A stretch of DNA of 38,150 nucleotides from Claveliimonas intestinigallinarum (GTDB lineage Bacteria; Bacillota; Clostridia; Lachnospirales; Lachnospiraceae), in contig DXED01000003.1 of assembly GCA_019115145.1 (NCBI GenBank), positions 1 to 38,150 of the forward strand, written 5' to 3'. The number at the start of each line of letters is the position of its first letter. Position 1 is the first letter of the stretch. The notes beneath the pieces were generated by a model. That model made no database searches, was not told the origin of the DNA, and was given only the letters and a program-made list of their open reading frames with translations. Positions 7,541 to 14,027 of this stretch are shown here, in pieces. A program made the position numbers and the translations under genes.

Positions 7541-8305
7541 ATGAAACATCTGATCGAAACTGCCCTTTTGACTCACGGCCTGTCATCACTGTCCAATGAA
7601 TACATAAAAAAGCAATGGCCGTTTAAGGAGGCAAATCTTGCTTATCTTGAAAATGGCACAGTAAAGACAGGCACTATAGAAGATTATCTGAAGCTGCGGG
7701 AACATCCTGAGCGGATGGCACGCATTGACTGTACTTCTCTGGAGAGTGCAAAATCACAGGGATTGTCCGGAGCTTTCACGGCTTCTGCCACCATGGCTGT
7801 ATGCCGTGAACTGGATATACCCGTGGCAGTCACTGCCGGTATGGGCGGCATTGGCGATGTGGAAGGGGAAGAACTCTGTCCGGATCTCCCGGCACTCGAG
7901 ACGATACCCGTCATCCTGATTTCAACAGGCCCAAAGGACATGCTGGACAGGGCGGCCACTTTTTCCTGGCTCCGGAAGCATGGCGTTTCCGTAAAAGGAA
8001 TCAACACAAGCTCCTGTACCGGTTACGTTTTTAAAGGTAGTCCTCTTCCTCTTGAGTCATTTGACCTGAGTCTTCCCGTTGCAGCCCCGCTTCTTCTCAT
8101 CAATGAGATCCCTGTATCTGACAGGATCACTGACCGAGAAATACTGACGAAGGCCATCCAGGCAGGACACCAGGCAGCCGCAGAAGGAAGAGCCTATCAC
8201 CCTGCTGCCAACAGGCGCATCGATGAACTTACAAATGGGTATTCTTCCATAATTCAGCTGGCTTCTCTGATTGAAAATGCCCGTGCTGCCAAAAAGCTTC
8301 CTTAA
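7541..8305 (+). CDS. Divergent pseudouridine-5'-phosphate glycosidase (PsuG) family protein
   Basis: PsuG cleaves the C-C glycosidic bond of pseudouridine 5'-phosphate to uracil and ribose 5-phosphate. Aligned from memory with E. coli PsuG, the landmarks are IETALLTHGL (family ALESTIISHGM; Glu kept), TASATMAVCRELDIPVAVTAGMGGIG (TVASTM..FATGGIGG), STGPKDMLD (AGAKSILD; the catalytic Lys kept) and a C-terminal IDELTNGYSSIIQLASLIENA. Two differences stand out: the KVSRRD motif with the Schiff-base lysine reads RMARID, and the protein is 254 instead of about 300 residues. No psuK kinase lies nearby. It is the last gene of the importer operon, three bases after the lipoprotein gene, with a weak ribosome-binding site. 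Confidence 0.8.
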   Translation: MKHLIETALLTHGLSSLSNEYIKKQWPFKEANLAYLENGTVKTGTIEDYLKLREHPERMARIDCTSLESAKSQGLSGAFTASATMAVCRELDIPVAVTAGMGGIGDVEGEELCPDLPALETIPVILISTGPKDMLDRAATFSWLRKHGVSVKGINTSSCTGYVFKGSPLPLESFDLSLPVAAPLLLINEIPVSDRITDREILTKAIQAGHQAAAEGRAYHPAANRRIDELTNGYSSIIQLASLIENARAAKKLP

Positions 8306-8330
8306 AACGTAAAAAGGCAAAACTGACACA

Positions 8331-8373
8331 GGGCCATACCGCTCTTCAGACCTTACAGCGGTATGGCCCTCTT
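8331..8373 (+). terminator. Terminator at the end of the PsuG operon
   Basis: A perfect 13-bp stem (8331-8343 with 8357-8369) and 13-nt loop followed by TCTTC. It also lies at the 3' end of the convergent MerR gene. Confidence 0.8.
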
Positions 8374-8379
8374 CTGTTA

Positions 8380-9222
8380 TCACACTGTTTTCACCGGCAC
8401 CTTGATCTTCACTACATAGTCCTCCTCCCCGGCTCCCGCAATGTAGCTGATCATATCGTACACATAGCAGTCCCCCGCGATTTTCAAACTTTCTCTCTCT
8501 ATGAATTTCATCAGCTTCTCAATACTTTTTCCAAATGAATTGTAGGGTCCTTTATGCATGACGGATGCGAAAGTCCCTGCAGGCTTTCTCCTCACATCCT
8601 CTCTTTTGCACCATTCATCTGCCCATATATTTTCCGGTATCTTTGTAAAGAGAAAGCTTTCTTTCATCTCCTTCTTCTCCAGCGTTTCCCGCAAAATGAT
8701 GGATCCCACAAAGGCGTGATTTCGGATGCCGCAAGCCTCACATTTCCGGATATGCTCGCCCAGAAGTCTGGCCGGAGCGTTGCTGCTGTCCCGCTCCCTG
8801 TACCCAAAATCAGTAACCAGCAGATGCTCTTCCCCGTCCCGCTCTGTCCGGGGTACACCGTACCGGGCATCCAGCGCCTCCTCCGTGATCTGCACCAGCT
8901 CCTGCATAAAGCCTGAGAGCTCCTCCAGCTTCTTTTGCTCTTCTTTGATCCTGCGCTGCTTTTCCCTGAACATCTCCAGGAAATATCCCGTGTCAAAATT
9001 GCGAATACATTTCCGTATATCCTCCAGGGAACTGCCGGTGTATTTCATAGTCTGGATCAGATCAAAGTCATAGAACTGAACGGCCGTATAGTACCGGTAG
9101 CCATTGTTTCCCACACGGTCGGGCTTCAATATACCAATCCTGTCATAATGGAAAAGCGTCTCTTTTGTAGTGCCGCACAGAGACGCAAACTGTCCCGTTG
9201 TCAGAAGCTGTTCTGTATTCAT
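8380..9222 (-). CDS. MerR family regulator with GyrI-like effector domain (BmrR type)
   Basis: The N-terminal winged helix LLTTGQFASLCGTTKETLFHYDRIGIL..GYRYYTAVQ (about residues 6-50) is the MerR DNA-binding domain. A coiled coil follows (FLEMFREKQRRIKEEQKKLEELS, about 80-110). The C-terminal about 150 residues (FLFTKIPENIW..PAGTFASVMHKGPYNSFGKSIEKLMKFI) fit the GyrI-like domain that binds lipophilic cations in BmrR and relatives. It is divergent from a MATE efflux pump with an 82-bp shared control region, so it probably activates that pump upon drug binding. At 280 residues the length is normal. GAGGAG lies nine bases before the ATG. Confidence 0.9.
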   Translation of the reverse strand: MNTEQLLTTGQFASLCGTTKETLFHYDRIGILKPDRVGNNGYRYYTAVQFYDFDLIQTMKYTGSSLEDIRKCIRNFDTGYFLEMFREKQRRIKEEQKKLEELSGFMQELVQITEEALDARYGVPRTERDGEEHLLVTDFGYRERDSSNAPARLLGEHIRKCEACGIRNHAFVGSIILRETLEKKEMKESFLFTKIPENIWADEWCKREDVRRKPAGTFASVMHKGPYNSFGKSIEKLMKFIERESLKIAGDCYVYDMISYIAGAGEEDYVVKIKVPVKTV

Positions 9223-9248
9223 CCTCAGATACTCCTCTCCGTTTTCTC

Positions 9249-9279
9249 TTGACTATTGTGTTACCCTATAGTTTACCAT
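9249..9279 (+). promoter_or_regulatory. MerR-type promoter/operator of the MATE gene
   Basis: TTGACT (9249-9254) and TACCAT (9274-9279) are separated by 19 nt, the long spacer expected of promoters that MerR regulators activate by untwisting DNA. An inverted repeat ACTAT-N11-ATAGT (9252-9272) is centred in the spacer. Confidence 0.65.
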
Positions 9280-9304
9280 TCCTTGTTGAGGAGAACAACC
9301 ATCT

Positions 9305-10711
9305 ATGAAAACAGATACGCATACTACATTGAAGACAGATACTCATACTGCCGGCGTACAGGACAGCCATAACCGGATGTTTGACGGGATGTCTCCCACC
9401 AGACTCTTCTTCCGGTGCGCCATCCCCAACATGATCAGTATGGCTGTGGTATCGCTGTACACCATCGCTGACGGGATCTTTGTGGGCTACTACATCGGCG
9501 CTGAGGCGCTGGCTGCCATCAATCTGGTTATGCCTCTGATCATGATGAGCTTTGCCTTCTCGGACATGGTAGCCGTTGGTTCTTCTGTCCAGATTGCCAT
9601 CTGGCTTGGAAAAAAGGACGGAAAAATGGCAGGGCGCATCTTTTCCACTGCCTGCCTTCTGATCCTCATCTCTGCTCTTATAATGGGGACACTGGCCTGG
9701 CTGTTTTCCTACCCGCTTGTGCAGCTGCTGGGGGCCACCGGGGAAGTGGCTGACCTGGCAGTGAAGTACATGCGTGTCTATGCGGCCTTCTCCGTCCTTA
9801 TCATGCACTTTTTCGCCGTGGACAATTACCTGCGGATCTGTGGGAGGGTCCACTACAGCATGGCTATGAACGTGGGCATGTCGCTGGCAAATATTGTGCT
9901 GGACTGGCTTTTCATCGGCGTCTTCGGCTGGGGGATCGAAGCTGCCGCCCTGGCCTCCTGCCTCAGCCTGATGTGCGGAAACATCATCTGCTTTCTCCCG
10001 TTTTTCGCGGGAAAGCTGCCACTTTGCTTCACGCGGGAATGGGTCGGGCTCAGGCTGGTAGGAAATATCGTGGCCAACGGAAGCTCAGAGTTCTTCAACA
10101 ATATCTCCGGCTCTGTGTGCATGATCATCTTCAACGCCGCCCTCCTGTCTGTCGGGGGATACATGGCAGTGGCGGCCTTCAGCATTATCATGTACGTGGA
10201 CAGCGTAGTAAAGGCATTGCTTTTTGGTATGGGCGATGCCCTGCAGCCGGCCATCAGCTACAATTACGGGGCAGGAAGCCCTGCAAGGATCTGGGCCATA
10301 GAGAGGCGGGTCCAGGCTGCCGGGCTGCTGCTGGCACTGTTGGTGCTCACTTTCATGCAGATCGGCGGAGAAGCGCTGATCGGCCTCTTCGCAAAGGGTG
10401 ACGGGGAACTGCTCAGCATGAGCGTCAGGGGCATGCGGATCTTTTCCCTGTCCTACCTCTTTACATGGTGCGCCATTTTGTCCGGCTCCTTTTTCACTGC
10501 TCTGAACCGGCCTGTCTTCTCCCTTGTGACTGCCGCGGGACAGACCCTCCTGTTCCCTGTCCTCTTTCTCTGTGTCCTGCCCAGGCTTCTGGGCCTGGAC
10601 GGTATCTGGCTGTCCCCGGTGCTGGCCGGGGCCGCCTCCTTTCTGATGTGCATCCTGTTTCTCCTTGACACCAGCCGGCGCCTGTCCTCCGGGCAAAGAC
10701 AGCGGGCATAG
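9305..10711 (+). CDS. MATE family multidrug efflux transporter
   Basis: 468 residues with about twelve membrane helices. The N-terminal half starts FFRCAIPNMISMAVVSLYTIADGIFVGYYIGAEALAAINL, the classic NorM/DinF-type beginning, and the second half has the equivalent AVAAFSIIMYVDSVVKALLFGMGDALQPAISYNYGAG. It exchanges Na+ or H+ for drugs or metabolites in the membrane. The first 18 residues hold a KTDTHT direct repeat at both protein and DNA level, probably harmless. GAGGAG lies about ten bases before ATG. Divergent from a drug-responsive MerR gene, which suggests inducible efflux. Confidence 0.92.
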   Translation: MKTDTHTTLKTDTHTAGVQDSHNRMFDGMSPTRLFFRCAIPNMISMAVVSLYTIADGIFVGYYIGAEALAAINLVMPLIMMSFAFSDMVAVGSSVQIAIWLGKKDGKMAGRIFSTACLLILISALIMGTLAWLFSYPLVQLLGATGEVADLAVKYMRVYAAFSVLIMHFFAVDNYLRICGRVHYSMAMNVGMSLANIVLDWLFIGVFGWGIEAAALASCLSLMCGNIICFLPFFAGKLPLCFTREWVGLRLVGNIVANGSSEFFNNISGSVCMIIFNAALLSVGGYMAVAAFSIIMYVDSVVKALLFGMGDALQPAISYNYGAGSPARIWAIERRVQAAGLLLALLVLTFMQIGGEALIGLFAKGDGELLSMSVRGMRIFSLSYLFTWCAILSGSFFTALNRPVFSLVTAAGQTLLFPVLFLCVLPRLLGLDGIWLSPVLAGAASFLMCILFLLDTSRRLSSGQRQRA

Positions 10712-10739
10712 AGGCTTGCGCACAGAGGCTGCTGCGATT

Positions 10740-10768
10740 TTGACCTTTTCAAAAAAAAGCGTTATAAT
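10740..10768 (+). promoter_or_regulatory. Promoter of the DUF6465 gene
   Basis: TTGACC (10740-10745), 17-nt spacer, and perfect TATAAT (10763-10768). Confidence 0.85.
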
Positions 10769-10835
10769 ACATTTCGTAGCAGAGAGAAATCCACCCTGCT
10801 TACATGCGATATGTGATCTAAGGAGGTAATCAGTC

Positions 10836-11168
10836 ATGAAAAAGAATAACAGAACATCACATACAGCTCAGGCAACCAAATCGATTGTCACAACAAAGGA
10901 CACCACCAAGGCTATCGAGACAAGGGCCGGCGTCTTAAAGGACGCACCCGAGGCGCCAAAGGCCGAGCTGAAGACACAGATATTTCTCCAGTATCTCGGA
11001 ACAGAGTGCAGCACTGACGATATTCTTGCAAAGGTCAAAGATATCTGGACAAAGGACATGGGAAAAAAGGCAGAGGATATGAAGACTATCAACGTGTATC
11101 TGAAGCCGGAGGAAATGGCAGCCTACTATGTGATCAACGACGAAACAACAGGAAAAATTGCTCTGTAA
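10836..11168 (+). CDS. DUF6465 family small protein
   Basis: 110 residues: a basic, Ala/Thr/Lys-rich, probably disordered N-terminus (residues 1-45) followed by a compact domain with a first strand KTQIFLQYLGTE and the closing motif TINVYLKPEEMAAYYVIND. I recognise this pattern from small conserved Lachnospiraceae proteins called DUF6465; no function is known. A near-consensus promoter, AAGGAGG ribosome-binding site and strong terminator make it an independent and probably well-expressed gene. Confidence 0.75.
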   Translation: MKKNNRTSHTAQATKSIVTTKDTTKAIETRAGVLKDAPEAPKAELKTQIFLQYLGTECSTDDILAKVKDIWTKDMGKKAEDMKTINVYLKPEEMAAYYVINDETTGKIAL

Positions 11169-11185
11169 ATTCCTTATGAAAAAGA

Positions 11186-11233
11186 ACACTCCCGACAGAT
11201 GCGCAAAAGGCGGCATCTGCCGGGAGTGTTTTT
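11186..11233 (+). terminator. Strong bidirectional terminator
   Basis: A 17-bp stem with one mismatch (11186-11202 with 11213-11229) followed by T5 on the plus strand; A residues on the other side let it serve the convergent YczE-like gene too. Confidence 0.9.
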
Positions 11234-11283
11234 GCAGACCTATTCTTCGCTTCACAGGCCTTCTTCCCCGGAATGGAAACGCT

Positions 11284-12042
11284 TTACACCTCCACACCGG
11301 AAAGCCGTATCATCCTGTCGTATGTAAAATGATTGAACACAGCGATGGTCCTTCCCACTCCGATCATAGCCAGAATCGTCCCTATTCCAATCCCCACCAG
11401 ATGTCCCGCAAAGACAAGGCTCACCGTGGTAGTGATGGCAATATTGGTCAGATCAAAGCAATTTTTTGTAAAGCCCACGCTTTTGCGGATACAGTCCGCT
11501 ATAGCCTGTACAATGCCATCGCCCGGATTGGGAATAATGCGCATGTTCAGCGACATGGCCGCCCCGATCCCGGTCAGCACAATGGCGACCACAAGAAACA
11601 GGATCCGCAGGACCATCTGTCCCGGTGTGTCCTTCCCCTCTCCATACAGGTTGGGAATCACCGCCGAGAACACATTCAGGAACCTGGTAAACACAAGGCT
11701 CAGCGGTATCTGCAGCAGATCCATGAGCACCGTCAGCTTTCTGTCCATCCTGTTTGCATGGGCAAGGACAGCCCCCTCCTCACCGGCCGCTCTCTTGCTG
11801 CGGATCAGGTGCAGGCAGATCTGGATGACAACAAAAATGCTGTACAGGGCAAGCGTCATATTTCCAAAATTGTGTCCGGAGATGACAGAAATACTGTAAG
11901 CCACAGATATGATAGGCGATACGCCCAGGCCGGTCTTCGTATTCAGCGTAAGTCCCAGCGCCAGGACAAGAAGTCCAAGAAGATAGAAAAACACACGGAA
12001 CAAGGTGCTTCTGTTGATTTTTCTCAAGTAAATCCCTCCCAC
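11284..12042 (-). CDS. YczE/YyaS/YitT-like membrane protein
   Basis: 252 residues, about five or six membrane helices. The N-terminal LNTKTGLGVSPIISVAYSIS motif and later NMRIIPNPGDGIVQAIADCIRKSVGFTKN are typical of the YczE family (DUF6198). The molecular function is not established. Two starts are possible: GTG 12042 with GGAG six bases upstream, and TTG 12027 with GGGAGGG six bases upstream. I keep the longer. It has its own promoter and ends toward the bidirectional terminator. Confidence 0.8.
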   Translation of the reverse strand: MGGIYLRKINRSTLFRVFFYLLGLLVLALGLTLNTKTGLGVSPIISVAYSISVISGHNFGNMTLALYSIFVVIQICLHLIRSKRAAGEEGAVLAHANRMDRKLTVLMDLLQIPLSLVFTRFLNVFSAVIPNLYGEGKDTPGQMVLRILFLVVAIVLTGIGAAMSLNMRIIPNPGDGIVQAIADCIRKSVGFTKNCFDLTNIAITTTVSLVFAGHLVGIGIGTILAMIGVGRTIAVFNHFTYDRMIRLSGVEV

Positions 12043-12060
12043 TTTCTGCTCCGTTATATT

Positions 12061-12089
12061 ATTCTAAGGATTTTTGAAAAATCTGTCAA
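12061..12089 (-). promoter_or_regulatory. Promoter of the YczE-like gene
   Basis: Minus strand TTGACA (12089-12084), 17-nt spacer, TAGAAT (12066-12061); the transcript start would be about 15 bases before the GTG. Confidence 0.75.
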
Positions 12090-12104
12090 ATCCATTTCCC
12101 GGAA

Positions 12105-12131
12105 CTTCCCGAAAAACTCTTTTTCCGGAAG
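12105..12131 (-). terminator. Possible terminator after the YolD-like gene
   Basis: CTTCCGGAAAAA and TTTTTCGGGAAG form a 12-bp stem with one mismatch and a 3-nt loop. There is no clear T-run afterwards, so termination is uncertain. Confidence 0.4.
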
Positions 12132-12144
12132 AATTTCCACATTT

Positions 12145-12489
12145 TCACACATAGCTTTGGACGCTCACCTCATACAGATCCTCAAAGGGGATTTTTGTGT
12201 CCACAACCTTCAGCAGCCGGGCTGTGCCGTCTATCCTCGACACCATCCCCGTCACCTTCAGATATTCCCCCTCGCAAAAGTAGATGACTGTCACCATGTC
12301 ATTTTTCCTGATCTGCCTGAGCGCGCGGTCCAGTTCCTCTCCCCGCTCCTCAGAGAGCTCTGCCTTGGGCACTGTGATCTTTTCCTTTTTTCTGAGCGCC
12401 TCCTCATAGCCCTTCAGGGCTGCGAAGGGCATAAACTGCTTTGCTCTGTCCTGGCGGCTCATCCCGCCCCGCCCGTTTCTGTACGCCAT
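12145..12489 (-). CDS. YolD-like protein
   Basis: 114 residues. The start MAYRNGRGGMSRQDRAKQFMPFAALKGYEEALRKKE is typical of YolD-like proteins, which regularly accompany UvrX/YqjW-type Y-family polymerases in Firmicutes and are thought to work with them. The rest forms a small beta-rich domain (DMVTVIYFCEGEYLKVTGMVSRID..FEDLYEV). Start ATG 12489 is preceded by a purine-rich GGGGGAAAG. The gene overlaps the polymerase reading frame by 86 bases, so it is cotranscribed and probably SOS-induced with it. Confidence 0.8.
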   Translation of the reverse strand: MAYRNGRGGMSRQDRAKQFMPFAALKGYEEALRKKEKITVPKAELSEERGEELDRALRQIRKNDMVTVIYFCEGEYLKVTGMVSRIDGTARLLKVVDTKIPFEDLYEVSVQSYV

Positions 12490-13819
12490 TTTCGCTTTCC
12501 CCCTTCTGTAATCGGCTCCACGTTTCTCCTCCGCTCCTGTGTCCTCCGATCTGGCGGTTTCTCTCCATAGTCGTCGCCCCCTCCTGCAGATCCATGCCTC
12601 TGACAACTGCATTTTTCCCATATTTTCCCTTGATCTCCAGAAGTGCCCTCTGCATCCGCAGCTCCCGGTCCAGCTCTTCCGGATCCGTAAACAGGTCGTA
12701 CTGCCTCCAGGCTTCGTCCACCACATGATTGTACGTGACACTGATCCTTCTCACCGGCGTGCGGCGGTCCACGATCCTGTCGTAAAGCCGGGCCGTGCAG
12801 GCCATGAGCTGGCGGGAAGAGCTGGTCGTCAAGGTCATGGGCTCTGTGCCGTGAGCAGCCTTTCTTTCTATCCTTCCGCTGTACCCCACATGAAGGGTCA
12901 CAGAGTTTGTTACAAGCCCCTTCTCCACCAGCTCCAGGCTGAGAAGATCCGCCATCTCTCTGGCCGCCAGTCTGCCCTCCTCAAAGCTGTAGTCCCGGGG
13001 CAGCACCTGCCCGTTGGAGACAGAGCTGGATCTGGGCCTGTAGGCCTTGATATCCTCCATCGTAGTGGTCTCCCTGCCCCAGGCGTGATCGATGAGGAGC
13101 TCCGCGTCAACGCCGAACAGGCGGTAGAGCAGCCCCTCGTCCGCATGGGCCACCTCCTCCATAGTCGTCAGGCCGGACTGGGCCAGGCGCCGCTGTATCC
13201 CGCTCCCGATTCTCCAGAAGTCCGTCAGCGGCCTGTGTCGCCAGAGCTGTCTTTTGTAGCTCTCCTCGTTCAGCTCCCCCACATGCCCCTCGGAGTGCTT
13301 TGCCGTGATGTCCATGGCGATCTTGGCCAGATAGAGGTTGGTTCCTATCCCCACAGAGGCGGTGATGCCTGTGGTGTCATACACATCCTCCATAATCCTA
13401 ACGCCCAGCTCCCGTCCGCTCATCCCATACATGTGCAGATACCGGGTCACATCCATGAACACCTCGTCGATGCTGTAGACATGGATGTCCTCTTTCGCAA
13501 TATATTTCAGATAAATGCCGTATATCTCTGCCGAGCGGTCAATATAGAGCTGCATCCGGGGCGGCGCCATGATATAGCTGATCCCCTTGGGGATCTCAAA
13601 CACTCTGCACCTGCCCGGCACTCCCAGCGCTTTCATGGCCGGGGACACAGCCAGACAGATGGTCTTGTCGGTCCTCTCAGGATCAGCCACCACCAGGTTG
13701 GTGGTCATGGGATCCAGTCCCCTCTCCCGGCACTCCACGGAAGCGTAGAAGGACTTCAGATCTATGCACACATATGTCTTCTGCTTTCTGCTGGTAACAT
13801 TTTGAACAGTGTTCTCCAT
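12404..13819 (-). CDS. Y-family (UmuC/UvrX-like) DNA polymerase
   Basis: Translesion polymerase of the Bacillus UvrX/YqjW type, acting in the SOS response. The palm motif VCIDLKSFYASVE (Asp about 20) and catalytic YSIDEVFMD (Asp/Glu about 118-119) are intact, followed by a helix-hairpin-helix thumb (DFWRIGSGIQRRLAQSGLTTMEEVA) and a little finger. The family normally ends shortly after an RNxQIGGH motif; here that lies near residue 440 and the frame continues for about 30 extra codons over the yolD start. The start has AAGGAGG and a LexA box upstream. Confidence 0.9.
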   Translation of the reverse strand: MENTVQNVTSRKQKTYVCIDLKSFYASVECRERGLDPMTTNLVVADPERTDKTICLAVSPAMKALGVPGRCRVFEIPKGISYIMAPPRMQLYIDRSAEIYGIYLKYIAKEDIHVYSIDEVFMDVTRYLHMYGMSGRELGVRIMEDVYDTTGITASVGIGTNLYLAKIAMDITAKHSEGHVGELNEESYKRQLWRHRPLTDFWRIGSGIQRRLAQSGLTTMEEVAHADEGLLYRLFGVDAELLIDHAWGRETTTMEDIKAYRPRSSSVSNGQVLPRDYSFEEGRLAAREMADLLSLELVEKGLVTNSVTLHVGYSGRIERKAAHGTEPMTLTTSSSRQLMACTARLYDRIVDRRTPVRRISVTYNHVVDEAWRQYDLFTDPEELDRELRMQRALLEIKGKYGKNAVVRGMDLQEGATTMERNRQIGGHRSGGETWSRLQKGESENGVQKRAGRDEPPGQSKAVYALRSPEGL

Positions 13820-13843
13820 ATGAAATCCTCCTTTTTACTTTTT

Positions 13844-13857
13844 CGAACATATGTTCT
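13844..13857 (-). promoter_or_regulatory. LexA (SOS) operator
   Basis: CGAACATATGTTCT matches the Gram-positive SOS box CGAAC-N4-GTTCG except for the last base. It lies just downstream of the polymerase -10 element, so bound LexA would block initiation. Confidence 0.8.
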
Positions 13858-13864
13858 TTTCTTG

Positions 13865-13893
13865 ATTATAGCAGGAGCGGGGAGGATTTTCAA
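13865..13893 (-). promoter_or_regulatory. Promoter of the Y-family polymerase operon
   Basis: Minus strand TTGAAA (13893-13888), 17-nt spacer, TATAAT (13870-13865). Confidence 0.8.
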
Positions 13894-13972
13894 CTGGGGA
13901 TTTTTGACAGGAAGATTTGGGTCATGGAAATCTGTACTCGGCTTTCCAATCTCCCCCAAAATTTGTACATGC

Positions 13973-14013
13973 AAAAAAGGACGAGGCCATTTCGTCGAAA
14001 CGGCCTCGTCCTT
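13973..14013 (-). terminator. Terminator of the two-component/ABC operon
   Basis: A perfect 12-bp stem AAGGACGAGGCC (14013-14002 with 13988-13977 on the minus strand) followed by a T6 run, 15 bases after the permease stop. Confidence 0.9.
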
Positions 14014-14027
14014 CGGCGCAGTGTTTC

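Noticed and set aside
9305..9355. KTDTHT direct repeat at the MATE N-terminus as a phase-variation site
   Set aside because: Only two imperfect copies in frame; no homopolymer or short tandem unit.
10085..10837. Long open frames opposite MATE, ABC and permease genes
   Set aside because: They are antisense shadows in GC-rich codons without ribosome-binding sites or recognisable domains.
13803..13813. GAACAGTGTTC as a second LexA box
   Set aside because: The half-sites are three bases apart instead of four, and it lies inside the polymerase coding region; chance is likely.
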